A DNA stretch of 64,000 bases from assembly GCF_029945805.1 (NCBI RefSeq), contig NZ_JAQSDH010000033.1, positions 62,001 through 126,000 of the forward strand. The letters run 5' to 3'. This document shows positions 15,946 through 25,224 of this stretch, one piece after another. The notes under the pieces were generated by a model. It did no database searches, was not told the DNA's origin, and was given only the letters and a program-made list of their open reading frames with translations. Source of the stretch: Flavobacterium sp. Lineage in GTDB: Bacteria; Bacteroidota; Bacteroidia; Flavobacteriales; Flavobacteriaceae. The translations under genes were made by a program, and so were the position numbers. Position 1 is the first letter of the stretch; each line of letters begins with the position of its first letter.

Positions 15946-18369
15946 TTATTGTCTCAAACTCGCACCAACTTCAGTTTCTAAATGCTTCTGAATCTTATGC
16001 ATTATTTTGTCAATCTGTTCGTCGGTTAAGGTTTTTGTATTGTCCTGCAAAGTGAAACTCACAGCATACGATTTTTTACCTTCCGGAAGATTTTTACCTT
16101 CATAAACATCAAATAAATTAATGTCTTTTAGTAATGATTTTTCAGTCTGGCGTGCAATATTGTATATAGAATCAAAAGCAATAGTATTATCAACCAAAAG
16201 CGCTAAATCTCTGCGAACTTCAGGATATTTCGGAATATCTACAAACTTGATTTTGTTGTTGATTAATTTCAGAATCATATTCCAATTGAAATCGGCAAAT
16301 ACTACTTCTTGCTTGATATCAAATTGTTTTAAAATGGATTTCTTTACGGTTCCAAATTCGACCAAAACGTCATTTCCTGAAGCAATGGCAATTCCTTCTG
16401 CAAAAACGTCTGATGTAGCGGGTTTATTTTGAAGTTTACAAAGTCCTAAACGACTTAAAATCGAATTTACATAGCCTTTTAACAAAAAGAAATCAGAAGG
16501 TTTTCCAGTATTTGTCCAGCTTTCTGCAGTTCTATTTCCAGAAACGAACAACGTTAAATGCTTTGGTTCATCATAACCCGAAAGTAATTTATGGTATGTT
16601 TTTCCGAATTCGAATAATTTCAAATCTCCATTTCTTCTATTGATGTTATACGAAACGGCTTCTAATCCCGAGAATAGCATCGATTGACGCATGGCTGCTA
16701 AATCGGTACTTAACGGATTTAGTATCATTACATTTTGCTCTTCTTTCAATACTTCCGACAACTTAACATAATCGGCAGTCGTCAATGAGTTCGCCATCAT
16801 TTCATGGAAGCCTAAAGAATTCAATTGTGTAGCAACAATATTTTGTACTTTATAATCTTCAGTTCGTGCCGAATTGGCCACGGTAGCGTTTAATTTTTTG
16901 GTAAAATTGATATTGTTGTATCCATAGACACGAAGGATTTCCTCAACAACATCCACTTCGCGTTGCACATCTACTCGATACGATGGAATGATTAATCCCA
17001 AACCAGCATCAGATACGCTGTTCACTTTGATATCTAATGAAGCCAATATTTTCTTGATGGTTTCTTTCGGTAATTCTTGTCCAATTAATTTAGACGTTTT
17101 ATCAAAATGCAAAAACACTGGAAAATCTTCTATTTTCTTTGGATAAAGATCAACAATGTCAGATGTGATTTCGCCACCAGCTACTTCTTTAATTAATAAA
17201 GCCGCACGTTTCAATGCAAATTCGGTAATGTTTGGATCAATTCCTCTTTCAAAACGGAACGAAGCATCCGTATTTAAACTATGTCTTTTCGCTGATTTTC
17301 TAATGCTAATCGGATTAAAATAAGCACTTTCTAAAAATATAGAATTGGTAGTGTCTGTTACAGCCGAATTTTTCCCACCAAAAACACCCGCCAAACAAAG
17401 CGGTCCTTTTTCATCACAAATCATTAAATCTTCTTCGCTTAAGGTACGTTCAACATCATCAAGTGTTGTGAATTTTGTGCCGGCAGCGACTGTTTTTACA
17501 GTGATTTTCCCGTTAATTTTTGAAGCATCAAAAGCGTGTAACGGCTGTCCTAAATCGTGCAGAATATAATTGGTAACGTCAACAATATTATTTTTTGGAG
17601 TAAGACCAATGGCTTTCAAACGGTTTTGCAACCAAGCCGGAGATTCTTTCACAGAAATACCAGAAATAGTCACACCACAATAGCGGGGCGCCAATTTACT
17701 ATCTTTCACATCCACATCAATCTTAAATGTTCTTTTATCAATTCGGAACGTGGAAACTGATGGCGTGATCAATTCTATATTGCTATTTTTTTGCAACATA
17801 TGAGCACGCAAATCACGCGCAACTCCATAATGTGACATGGCATCTGCACGGTTGGGTGTCAATCCAATTTCGAAAATTTCGTCGTTTTCTACATTAAAAA
17901 CTTTGGCTGCGGGCGTTCCTGCTTTTAGTTTGTCGTCCAAAATCATGATTCCGTCGTGGCTTGTTCCTAGACCTAATTCGTCTTCGGCACAAATCATTCC
18001 GTGGCTTTCCTGTCCGCGGATTTTTCCTTTTTTAATTTCAAATTCAATACCGTCTTTGTCAAACAATTTGGTTCCGATAGTCGCTACAGGCACTTTTAAT
18101 CCTTTAGCCACATTGCTCGCACCACAAACAATCTGAACCGGAATTCCATCACCAAGATCAACTGTAGTAATACTCAATCGGTCCGCGTCAGGATGCTTTT
18201 CGCAAGTCAAAACATGACCCACAACTATGCCTTCCAAACCGCCTTTTACCGATTGATATTTTTCAACTACTTCTACTTCCAAACCTAAATCGGTTAAGAT
18301 AGCTGCCGTTTCTTCTGATTTTAAATCTATTTTAATGAATTGTTTTAACCAATTGTATGAAATCTTCAT
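15946..18369 (-). CDS. pheT: Phenylalanine-tRNA ligase beta subunit
   Basis: An 807-residue beta subunit of the heterotetrameric PheRS, which charges tRNA-Phe. The opening MKISYNWLKQFIKIDL is followed by the tRNA-binding EMAP-type domain (about 40-155; VGHVLTCEKHPDADRLSITTVD), the B3/B4 editing domain (about 215-390; FRFERGIDPN near its end), the B5 domain (about 405-475), the inactive synthetase-like core and the C-terminal ferredoxin-like anticodon domain ending EVGASLRQ. Length is normal for Bacteroidota. No pheS is adjacent. A CAAATATA (TATATTTG on the coding strand) at 18394-18401 may be its -7 box. Confidence 0.96.
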   Translation of the reverse strand: MKISYNWLKQFIKIDLKSEETAAILTDLGLEVEVVEKYQSVKGGLEGIVVGHVLTCEKHPDADRLSITTVDLGDGIPVQIVCGASNVAKGLKVPVATIGTKLFDKDGIEFEIKKGKIRGQESHGMICAEDELGLGTSHDGIMILDDKLKAGTPAAKVFNVENDEIFEIGLTPNRADAMSHYGVARDLRAHMLQKNSNIELITPSVSTFRIDKRTFKIDVDVKDSKLAPRYCGVTISGISVKESPAWLQNRLKAIGLTPKNNIVDVTNYILHDLGQPLHAFDASKINGKITVKTVAAGTKFTTLDDVERTLSEEDLMICDEKGPLCLAGVFGGKNSAVTDTTNSIFLESAYFNPISIRKSAKRHSLNTDASFRFERGIDPNITEFALKRAALLIKEVAGGEITSDIVDLYPKKIEDFPVFLHFDKTSKLIGQELPKETIKKILASLDIKVNSVSDAGLGLIIPSYRVDVQREVDVVEEILRVYGYNNINFTKKLNATVANSARTEDYKVQNIVATQLNSLGFHEMMANSLTTADYVKLSEVLKEEQNVMILNPLSTDLAAMRQSMLFSGLEAVSYNINRRNGDLKLFEFGKTYHKLLSGYDEPKHLTLFVSGNRTAESWTNTGKPSDFFLLKGYVNSILSRLGLCKLQNKPATSDVFAEGIAIASGNDVLVEFGTVKKSILKQFDIKQEVVFADFNWNMILKLINNKIKFVDIPKYPEVRRDLALLVDNTIAFDSIYNIARQTEKSLLKDINLFDVYEGKNLPEGKKSYAVSFTLQDNTKTLTDEQIDKIMHKIQKHLETEVGASLRQ

Positions 18370-18505
18370 ATATACCTACTATTTTAACGACTGCAAATAT
18401 AATCAATGCTACTGGCAGAAGGAAGGATTTATTGTGTTTTTTATATGAGTTTCGGTATGTTTTTGTATCAGTAGCGGAACTATTATATAATTTAAGATAT
18501 TATCC

Positions 18506-18548
18506 TCCCGCTATCCGCGCTACACGATAGCCAGCTCCTATCGGGGCT
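18506..18548 (-). repeat. GC-rich intergenic repeat, copy B
   Basis: Read on the minus strand it starts AGCCCCGATAG and ends GGATAGCGGGA, the same ends as copy A at 9619-9670. Its middle differs. A probable decayed fragment with only AGCCCCGATA lies at 15923-15932 (minus). Confidence 0.65.
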
Positions 18549-18798
18549 ACAGAGAACGTTATTCTTTATCTTTATGTCTAAAAAAAAAGAATACCCGGAA
18601 GCCTAGCATTTATTCGTCATCCTCAAATTTTAAAAAATGGTTCATTTGTTATTTTTTACCCAATAATTTAACAATTCCATAAATATCTCAAGTCAAAGTT
18701 GAGAATATGAAAATTTAGTGCTATCAGTTGACCGATTTATGCTATCCGAATGCTATTGGTAAGACTACATTTGAAAGAACAAATATAAATAAACGAGT
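18549..18798 (+). other. Intergenic region upstream of the aldehyde dehydrogenase gene
   Basis: AT-rich sequence with no ORF that looks real. A TACATTTG box at 18766-18773 could be the -7 element for the gene starting at 18799, but no TTG sits at the right distance. Activator-dependent transcription (the AraC gene at 20780) would fit such a weak promoter; this is inference. Confidence 0.4.
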
Positions 18799-20304
18799 AT
18801 GAGCAATGTAGCCCAAAGACCTGATTTTAAGGCAAAGTATGATAATTATATTAACGGAAAGTTTGTAGCGCCGGTTAACGGAAACTATTTCGATGTGTTT
18901 TCTCCAATTGACGGAAAAGTATTTACGCAGGCAGCACATTCATCCAAAGAAGATTTGGAACTCGCTGTTGACGCAGCGCATAAAGCATTTGAAACATGGG
19001 GAAAAACTTCGGTAACTGAACGCAGTATTTTATTAAACAAAATTGCTCAGGTTCTGGAAGACAATCTAGCCTATTTGGCAGCGGTTGAAGCAGTTGACAA
19101 TGGTAAGCCAATCCGTGAAACTACTTATGCAGATATGCCGCTGGCAATAGACCATTTCAGATATTTTGCAGGCGTAATTCGTGCTGAAGAAAGTTCAATT
19201 GCCGAACTTGATGCCAATACAGTTTCTATAGCTTTAAGTGAACCTTTGGGCGTTATAGCACAAATTATTCCGTGGAATTTCCCGATACTAATGGCAGTAT
19301 GGAAACTGGCTCCTGCATTGGCAGCAGGAAATACGGTGGTACTGAAACCAGCTGAAAGTACACCAATTTCAATTATGGTAATGATGGAACTTATTGGCGA
19401 CTTACTGCCTCCGGGTGTTATTAACATTGTTAACGGATTTGGTGCCGAACTAGGAAGAGCATTAGTAACCAACAAGAAAGTTTCTAAAGCGGCCTTTACG
19501 GGTTCAACTACAACGGGACGTCTGGTAATGCAGTACGCTACGGAAAATATAATTCCGGTAACGCTGGAACTTGGCGGAAAATCTCCAAATATTTTCATGA
19601 AATCTGTAGCAGACGCCGATGATGATTTCTTTGATAAAGCCATTGAAGGAGCGGTTATGTTTGCATTGAATCAAGGAGAAATTTGTACCTGCCCGTCCAG
19701 ACTGTTAGTGCATGAAGATATTTATGATAAGTTTATCGCTAAAGTTATTGAACGTACTGAAGCTATTGTAGCCGGAAATCCATTAGATATGGCAACCATG
19801 ATTGGGGCACAAGCTTCACTGGTACAGAAAGAAAAAATTATGGCATACATCAAATTAGGTAAAGAGGAAGGTGCTGAAGTATTAACAGGTGGTGACGAAA
19901 ATGTTTTCGATGGCGATCACGTAGGCGGATATTATATCAAACCAACTATTTTCAAAGGGAATAATAAGATGAGGATTTTTCAGGAAGAGATATTCGGACC
20001 GGTACTGGCCGTTACCACTTTCAAAACTACAGAAGAAGCTATCGCTATTGCCAATGATACCATTTACGGATTAGGTGCCGGATTGTGGACCAGAGATGCA
20101 CACGAAATTTATCAGGTTCCAAGAGCGATTCAGGCCGGAAGGGTTTGGGTAAATCAATACCATTCTTATCCTGCGGGTGCTCCGTTCGGAGGATACAAAC
20201 AATCGGGAATAGGTCGTGAAAATCATAAAATGATGTTAGGCCATTACCGCCAGACTAAAAATATGCTGATTTCTTACGATAAAAAGAAACTGGGTTTTTT
20301 CTAG
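18799..20304 (+). CDS. NAD(P)-dependent aldehyde dehydrogenase (acetaldehyde type, ExaC/AldB-like)
   Basis: A 501-residue aldehyde dehydrogenase that oxidises aldehydes to acids in the cytoplasm. It has the cofactor-binding segment [23 protein letters not shown], the glutamate base E257 in LELGGKSPN, and the nucleophile C296 in [11 protein letters not shown]. The [11 protein letters not shown] box and the C-terminus [23 protein letters not shown] match the subgroup that accompanies DUF779 proteins and uses acetaldehyde or similar short aldehydes. The neighbours DUF779 (20405) and a convergent AraC regulator (20780) support an inducible alcohol or aldehyde response. Confidence 0.93.
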   Translation: MSNVAQRPDFKAKYDNYINGKFVAPVNGNYFDVFSPIDGKVFTQAAHSSKEDLELAVDAAHKAFETWGKTSVTERSILLNKIAQVLEDNLAYLAAVEAVDNGKPIRETTYADMPLAIDHFRYFAGVIRAEESSIAELDANTVSIALSEPLGVIAQIIPWNFPILMAVWKLAPALAAGNTVVLKPAESTPISIMVMMELIGDLLPPGVINIVNGFGAELGRALVTNKKVSKAAFTGSTTTGRLVMQYATENIIPVTLELGGKSPNIFMKSVADADDDFFDKAIEGAVMFALNQGEICTCPSRLLVHEDIYDKFIAKVIERTEAIVAGNPLDMATMIGAQASLVQKEKIMAYIKLGKEEGAEVLTGGDENVFDGDHVGGYYIKPTIFKGNNKMRIFQEEIFGPVLAVTTFKTTEEAIAIANDTIYGLGAGLWTRDAHEIYQVPRAIQAGRVWVNQYHSYPAGAPFGGYKQSGIGRENHKMMLGHYRQTKNMLISYDKKKLGFF

Positions 20305-20332
20305 TAGTAATAGTAATTAATTGTTGGGTGAG

Positions 20333-20364
20333 AAAGGCATTGGTTGTAAACCGTGCCTTTTTTT
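20333..20364 (+). terminator. Terminator between the aldehyde dehydrogenase and DUF779 genes
   Basis: AAAGGCA (20333-20339) pairs with TGCCTTT (20354-20360), with an inner GGTT/AACC stem and a T tract. It would reduce read-through into the DUF779 gene. Confidence 0.75.
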
Positions 20365-20404
20365 AAATATATAGTGCATTATAATTTATTAATAACAGAA
20401 AATC

Positions 20405-20779
20405 ATGACAAAGCGATTAGCTGCTACACAACAGGCAATTGACCTCATTCATATATTAAAGGAGAAGCACGGCGATCTGATGTTTTATCAGGCTGGCGGA
20501 TGCTGTGAAGGAACGCAGCCACAGTGTTTTGAGAAAGGCGGATATTATCAGCGGATGGGTGACGTTTGTATCGGAACTATTGAAGATACTGAATTTTGGG
20601 TAGATAAAGACTTGTTTGAATACTGGAAACACGCGCACTTTACATTAAAGGTTATCGATGCTTTTGGCGTCGGCGGATTTTCATTGGAAACACCATTAAA
20701 GAAAACCTTTCAAATAGAATACCGGATTTTTACGGACGAAGAAGAAAAGGATTTGGAACCTGTCAAATATATAGAATAA
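20405..20779 (+). CDS. DUF779 domain protein
   Basis: A 124-residue cytoplasmic protein. The signature FYQAGGCCEGTQPQCF contains three cysteines, two adjacent, and is followed by GDVCIGTIEDTEFWV and FEYWKHAHFTLKVIDAFGVGGFSLE. This is DUF779, whose genes very often sit next to acetaldehyde-type aldehyde dehydrogenases, as here. The biochemical role is not established; the cysteine cluster suggests metal or thiol chemistry, which is inference. The stop codon touches that of the convergent AraC gene. Confidence 0.9.
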   Translation: MTKRLAATQQAIDLIHILKEKHGDLMFYQAGGCCEGTQPQCFEKGGYYQRMGDVCIGTIEDTEFWVDKDLFEYWKHAHFTLKVIDAFGVGGFSLETPLKKTFQIEYRIFTDEEEKDLEPVKYIE

Positions 20780-21703
20780 TCAGTTTATGTGAAGCAACTG
20801 ATACTGCTTTGGTGTAATACCTTCATATTTTTTAAACAATCTTGTAAAATAATTAGCATCTTCAAATCCCGACAGATAACATACTTCATTAATTTGAATG
20901 GCTGGGTTTCTGAGTAGTTTTTTGGCGCATTTAATTTTCTCACTTAAAACGAATTCTATAGGGCTCATGCCTAATTCCCTTTTAAAAAAACGGTAAAATG
21001 AAGTTGTACTCATACACGCTTTATCGCTTAAATTTTTAAGATTTATATTCTCTTTCAGATTTTGTCGGATGTATTCCACAACTTCCGTAATCGGATTGCT
21101 GGGATTATTGAGAATGTTATCATCTATTGATTTTATGGTCTGCGTCTGAATAATTCTGATGAGTAATTCCTGCAGCGTAAGATCGGCTAGAGCGTCTTTT
21201 GTAATCGAAGTGCTCATACATTCTTTAATCAGTTTATTGATGGTCGCAGCGAGATCTACATTGTTGTAAAAAAAATAATTCTGATAATTCAGCTGCCAGT
21301 ACATATCGGTTCCTTCTTTCGGATAGCGTTCATTCAAAAAATTCAGCGTATCCGTAATTTTATACTGGTCGATTGCCAATGCCAGGCATTGTGTTGGATT
21401 GTGTTTAGTAGCTTCCGGGAAATCAATCTTCATTTCTACATTGGACGGAATTACAACCGTTTCACCAGGAAGATAATCAAATCCGGGTTCATCAAAAAGG
21501 TGCATCACTTTTTTACCACGAAGCATGCTGGTTACAACCAGATCATTAAACTTCAGCGGAACCAACTGCGATTCCTGATACGTCTCAAAAAGATTCAGTT
21601 CGCAATTATTCAAAGAATAGACCGTTCTGTTTTCTACTAAGGTTTTTAGTGATTTTTCAGTAGATAATTGCGGTTTGGCAAGCAGCGTTCTTTGTGGGTT
21701 CAT
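20780..21703 (-). CDS. AraC-family transcriptional regulator
   Basis: A 307-residue activator-type protein. The N-terminal half is a cupin-like effector domain of the AraC_N type (LRGKKVMHLFDEPGFDYLPGETVVIPSNVEMKIDFP). The C-terminal 100 residues hold two helix-turn-helix motifs: NLKNLSDKACMSTTSFYRFFKRELGMSP and QINEVCYLSGFEDANYFTRLFKKYEG. Its gene converges with the aldehyde dehydrogenase/DUF779 pair with no spacer, so it is the best candidate for controlling them. The effector is unknown. Confidence 0.88.
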   Translation of the reverse strand: MNPQRTLLAKPQLSTEKSLKTLVENRTVYSLNNCELNLFETYQESQLVPLKFNDLVVTSMLRGKKVMHLFDEPGFDYLPGETVVIPSNVEMKIDFPEATKHNPTQCLALAIDQYKITDTLNFLNERYPKEGTDMYWQLNYQNYFFYNNVDLAATINKLIKECMSTSITKDALADLTLQELLIRIIQTQTIKSIDDNILNNPSNPITEVVEYIRQNLKENINLKNLSDKACMSTTSFYRFFKRELGMSPIEFVLSEKIKCAKKLLRNPAIQINEVCYLSGFEDANYFTRLFKKYEGITPKQYQLLHIN

Positions 21704-21782
21704 AGCAGAAATTATAAAGAATTAAATTTATGAAAAAAAACCACAAATCATCCACAAACATATAATATAATTTACAAAAAAA

Positions 21783-22646
21783 CTAAAGCAGTTCCTCAAC
21801 ATGTTTCTTAATGTTCTCTGCAATTTTGTGTGTCGGTAAATCATTCTCATCGCCACCAAACGGATCTTCAATTTCTTCGGCAATTAATTCTAAACTCGCC
21901 AGCACATAAAAGATAAAAACCACTACCGGTGCAGTGTAATATCCCAAACTAAAAGAATAGCCAAACGGCAAAGTCATCACATAAAAGAAAATAAACTTTT
22001 TGATAAAAGCGCTGTAAGAGTAGGGAATAGGAGTGTTTTTGATTCGTTCACACGCACCACAAATATCAGTAAACGATAGAAGTTCGGCATTCAGGATTAT
22101 CAATTGGTCTCCTGTGATTTTCTTCTCGTTGTAAAGGTGATTAATTTTAGCAAACATCTTTTTGGCAACCTGATTGGGTTTGTGCTTGTGATGATCAATT
22201 TCTAAATCGACATCGTCAAATAACTGTTTGCTCGTATCTGAATCGTTTAAATGTTTGTCTAAGATGCACGCATAATTTGGAATCATTTGTCTAAAAAACT
22301 TCTTATCGACATCATCCTGCAGAATAGCTGAAAGTTTCAATGCCAAATTTCTGCTGTTATTAACCAAAGCGCCCCATAATTTACGACCTTCCCACCAACG
22401 GTCATAAGCAGTATTGGTTCTGAAAACCAACAATAATGAAATCACGAAACCCAACATTCCGTGCATTATGGTAATATTTTTTAAGTAACTCTTCTCGCCA
22501 ATTTTCCAAATCTCGACTTCGGCAAAGCCAATAAGTGCCGAATAAAGTCCAATAGCAAGCATTATAGGAAATAAAGTTCTGAAAGTATCCGCTTTATGAA
22601 AACGGAATATAAAAGTGAACCAGTCTTTAGTGTTGTAGGAAACCAT
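21783..22646 (-). CDS. Bestrophin-family ion channel protein
   Basis: A 287-residue inner-membrane protein of the bestrophin (UPF0187) family. It shows the N-terminal YNTKDWFTFIFRFHKADTFRTLFP, a TM pair with SLLLVFRTNTAYDRWWEGRKLWG (the conserved AYxRWWEGR box), and the late segment PFGYSFSLGYYTAPVVVFIFYVLASLELIAEEIEDPFGGDENDLP, with the acidic cluster typical of the calcium-clasp region. Bacterial members form pentameric ion channels. It is monocistronic and has its own promoter-like element. No partner is evident. Confidence 0.92.
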   Translation of the reverse strand: MVSYNTKDWFTFIFRFHKADTFRTLFPIMLAIGLYSALIGFAEVEIWKIGEKSYLKNITIMHGMLGFVISLLLVFRTNTAYDRWWEGRKLWGALVNNSRNLALKLSAILQDDVDKKFFRQMIPNYACILDKHLNDSDTSKQLFDDVDLEIDHHKHKPNQVAKKMFAKINHLYNEKKITGDQLIILNAELLSFTDICGACERIKNTPIPYSYSAFIKKFIFFYVMTLPFGYSFSLGYYTAPVVVFIFYVLASLELIAEEIEDPFGGDENDLPTHKIAENIKKHVEELL

Positions 22647-22666
22647 TTTGAATTGTTAGATTGGGT

Positions 22667-22697
22667 CAAAAATACAAAAAGATGTTTATCAATTCAA
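22667..22697 (-). promoter_or_regulatory. Putative promoter of the bestrophin gene
   Basis: On the minus strand TTG (22697-22695) is followed after 20 bases by TATTTTTG (22674-22667), an exact TANNTTTG. It lies 20 bases before the ATG. Confidence 0.55.
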
Positions 22698-23161
22698 TTG
22701 AGAACCATAGACGACATGGTAATTTTACCACGCTCTCCATTCTTCTCTTATATCAAAATCTTTATCAAGTTAAAAACCTGTGCTTTTTGATCTAATAAAA
22801 ACTAAGTTTCATTGTGTTGGTTTTTTTAAAAAATTACTGAGAACCTTCTGATTCTTCCAGTCAGATGCGAAGTTCGGAACGAATTATTTTCTGTTAAAGA
22901 TAAAAATTATTTCGAAACGTGAGCTTACCATTAAACTCGCAATTGGGAGAAACAACTGGTACCTGAGGTTGCTACGACTAAATGTTCGAGTCCACCTTTC
23001 AATGCAGGATTCTGTCAACTTCAATTTCATTTTTTGAAATGATTGTTTAAAAGATAATATCTTCACGAGATTAGTGACTAATAGTTATTACAAGCACTAA
23101 TTAGTATTGCTTTCCAAGCCTTTTTTTAACGAACTCATTGCGAGTAGTTAGTTGTAACCAA
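22698..23161. other. Long intergenic region with tRNA-like remnant, no convincing gene
   Basis: About 460 bases without a believable ORF. At 22936-22993 the plus strand resembles a decayed tRNA: a D-arm-like CTC-GCAATTGG-GAG, a CAACT/GGTTG anticodon-like stem (22953-22957 with 22967-22971) whose loop has 9 instead of 7 bases, and TTCGAGTCC (22985-22993) like a T-loop. There is no acceptor stem and the T-stem does not pair. A 60-codon minus-strand frame here is probably chance. Confidence 0.3.
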
Positions 23162-23192
23162 AAAAAGGTTGCCGAATATAGGCAACCTTTTT
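23162..23192 (-). terminator. Terminator of the TetR/nitroreductase/YqhD/DJ-1 operon
   Basis: AAAAAGGTTGCC (23162-23173) pairs perfectly with GGCAACCTTTTT (23181-23192) over 12 bp with a 7-base loop. It lies 18 bases past the stop of the last gene, with a T tract on either strand. Confidence 0.9.
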
Positions 23193-23209
23193 CATAAATA
23201 TAATTTAAA

Positions 23210-24016
23210 TTATTTCAAGCTTTCTAATAATTTATTGGCTACCAATTGAGATGATGCTGGATTTTGACCAGTAATTAAATTCCCGTCTTGGATAGCATAT
23301 GCTGCCCAATCTTCTTTTTTAGAATAGATTCCACCATTATCATTCAGCATATTTTCAACTAAAAATGGAACTACGTTTGTTAGTTGCACAGCAGCTTCTT
23401 CAGTGTTTGTAAATCCAGTAACTTTTTTACCCTTAACTAATGGGTTTCCGTTTGCAGCTTTTACATTTTTTAATGCAGCTGGTGCGTGACAAACAAAAGC
23501 AATTGGTTTATCTTGAGCATTAAATTTTTCGATTAAGGCTATAGAGATTTTATCATTTGCTAAATCCCATAAAGGGCCATGACCACCAGGATAAAAAACG
23601 GCATCAAAATCATCAGGATTTATATTTGCTAATACGATGGTATTCGCAATTCTATCTTTAGCTTCTGTATCATTATTAAAGCGTTTTGTTGCATCTGTTG
23701 CAGCATCTGGAGAATCACTACTAGGATCAATTGGTGCAGCACCACCTTTAGGCGTCGCAATAGTGATTTTTGCTCCTTTGTCTAATAAGGTGTAATATGG
23801 ATTTGCAAACTCTTCAACCCAAAATCCTGTTTTTTTTCCTGTATCACCTAATTTATCATGGGATGTAAGTACAAATAATATATTCATTTTTTTTTCTTTT
23901 TTAAATTCTATTTTTTCTTCTGAAACATTTTCAGAATTTGTTTTTGTTTTGAACTCTTTACAACTTGAAACGGTCAAGATGGTAAGCGTAAGTACTATAA
24001 ACTTAACTGTTTTCAT
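23210..24016 (-). CDS. DJ-1/PfpI-family protein with lipoprotein signal
   Basis: A 268-residue protein. Residues 44-268 are a DJ-1/PfpI class I glutamine-amidotransferase-like domain of the Hsp31 type: NILFVLTSHDKLGDTGKKTGFW, YPGGHGPLWDL and the nucleophile elbow FVCHAPAAL with C176 and H177; an EE pair (68-69) may supply the acid. Relatives are glyoxalase III or chaperones acting on methylglyoxal. Ahead of this lies MKTVKFIVLTLTILTVSSC, a lipoprotein signal with C19, and a charged linker. The enzyme is thus predicted outside the cytoplasm. It ends an operon with YqhD and a nitroreductase. An internal ATG at codon 44 would give a cytoplasmic form. Confidence 0.85.
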   Translation of the reverse strand: MKTVKFIVLTLTILTVSSCKEFKTKTNSENVSEEKIEFKKEKKMNILFVLTSHDKLGDTGKKTGFWVEEFANPYYTLLDKGAKITIATPKGGAAPIDPSSDSPDAATDATKRFNNDTEAKDRIANTIVLANINPDDFDAVFYPGGHGPLWDLANDKISIALIEKFNAQDKPIAFVCHAPAALKNVKAANGNPLVKGKKVTGFTNTEEAAVQLTNVVPFLVENMLNDNGGIYSKKEDWAAYAIQDGNLITGQNPASSQLVANKLLESLK

Positions 24017-24024
24017 ACTTTAAA

Positions 24025-25185
24025 TTAATAGGACATTTTTACGATTTGTTCCACTTTATCTGGAGATAACGATTGATGTTCACCTATACCTAACCAACCA
24101 CGATCTGTAAAACGTTTTGAAATTTCTTCTGCTGTTCCTTCGAATTCAGTAGTATAATCTGATAATTTTGTTTTGATTCCTAACGATTTGAAAAATTCTG
24201 TTGTTTTGTTAATTCCAATCAATGCTTTTTCTTCTAAAGTTCCATCAGTTACTTTCCATACACGTTCAGCATATTGTGCTAATTTTTCTTTTTTGTCTTC
24301 AAAATTTACTTTGTAATGACTTTCTGTTATTATAGCCAAAGTTCTTGCGTGATCGATACCATATAAAGCAGTTAATTCATGTCCCATCATATGAATTGCC
24401 CAATCACTTGGTACACCTTGCTGAATCAAACCGTTTAAAGCCATAGTACAGCTCCACATAAAATTTGAAGCTGCTTTATAATCAAACTCATCCTTCATCA
24501 TGATTGGTGCGATTTCAGTCAAAGTTTGCAAAATGCTTTCCGCAAAACGGTCTTGTAGTTTAGCGTCAACCGAATAGGTCATATATTGTTCTAAAACGTG
24601 GGTAAAGGAATCGGCTAAACCATTTGCTATTTGATGTTTAGGAATTGATTTTATGACTTCAGGATCTAGGATTGAGAATTGAGGAAAAAGTCCAGGTCCA
24701 CCCATTGCGAATTTTTCTTTCGTTTCTGCTCTTGTAATTACAGCACCTGAATTCATTTCAGAACCAGTAGCAGGTAAGGTTAAAACTGTTCCAAAAGGCA
24801 TTCCTTTTTCAGTTCTAATTTTTTTTGATAAAATATCCCAAGGCGTTGCTCCTTCAAATAACGATGCAGCCGATAAGAATTTTGTACCATCAATTACAGA
24901 ACCACCACCAACAGCTAACAAGAATGTCACTTTTTCTTCTTTAATAATATGCAAAGCTTCTAGTAATACTTCGTATTCTGGATTGGCTGGAATTCCACCA
25001 AATTCAATCACATCTATAGTAGATAAAGCTGTTTTCACTTGTTCATAAATACCATTCTTTTTAATACTTCCACCACCATAAAGCAGTAATACTTTGGCGT
25101 CTTTAGGTATTTCATTGCTAATGTTTTCTATTTGACCTTTGCCAAATAAAATTTTTGTTGGATTTTTATATTGAAAATTATTCAT
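24025..25185 (-). CDS. Iron-dependent alcohol dehydrogenase, YqhD/BDH type
   Basis: A 386-residue group III metal-dependent alcohol dehydrogenase. The Rossmann part has LLLYGGGSIKKNGIY and LLAVGGGSVIDGTKF. The metal-binding helices are NGLADSFTHVLEQYMTY (Asp and His ligands) and MGHELTALYGIDHARTLAI (two His ligands). The GGGS pattern and length match the NADPH-dependent YqhD/BdhA branch, which reduces short aldehydes such as butanal, acrolein and malondialdehyde to alcohols. Its position between a nitroreductase and a DJ-1 protein, under a TetR regulator, fits detoxification of reactive carbonyls. It lies 8 bases before the DJ-1 gene. Confidence 0.93.
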   Translation of the reverse strand: MNNFQYKNPTKILFGKGQIENISNEIPKDAKVLLLYGGGSIKKNGIYEQVKTALSTIDVIEFGGIPANPEYEVLLEALHIIKEEKVTFLLAVGGGSVIDGTKFLSAASLFEGATPWDILSKKIRTEKGMPFGTVLTLPATGSEMNSGAVITRAETKEKFAMGGPGLFPQFSILDPEVIKSIPKHQIANGLADSFTHVLEQYMTYSVDAKLQDRFAESILQTLTEIAPIMMKDEFDYKAASNFMWSCTMALNGLIQQGVPSDWAIHMMGHELTALYGIDHARTLAIITESHYKVNFEDKKEKLAQYAERVWKVTDGTLEEKALIGINKTTEFFKSLGIKTKLSDYTTEFEGTAEEISKRFTDRGWLGIGEHQSLSPDKVEQIVKMSY

Positions 25186-25224
25186 ATTGTATATTTTTTA
25201 ATTGTACTACTTATTGTTGCTTCT

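Noticed and set aside
22936..22993. Intact tRNA gene
   Set aside because: T-stem and acceptor stem do not pair and the anticodon loop has nine bases. Kept only as a possible remnant.
22884..23066. 60-codon minus-strand frame in the bestrophin-DJ-1 gap
   Set aside because: The peptide (CIERWTRTFSRSNL) looks like the usual false product of tRNA-like sequence and lacks any protein signature.
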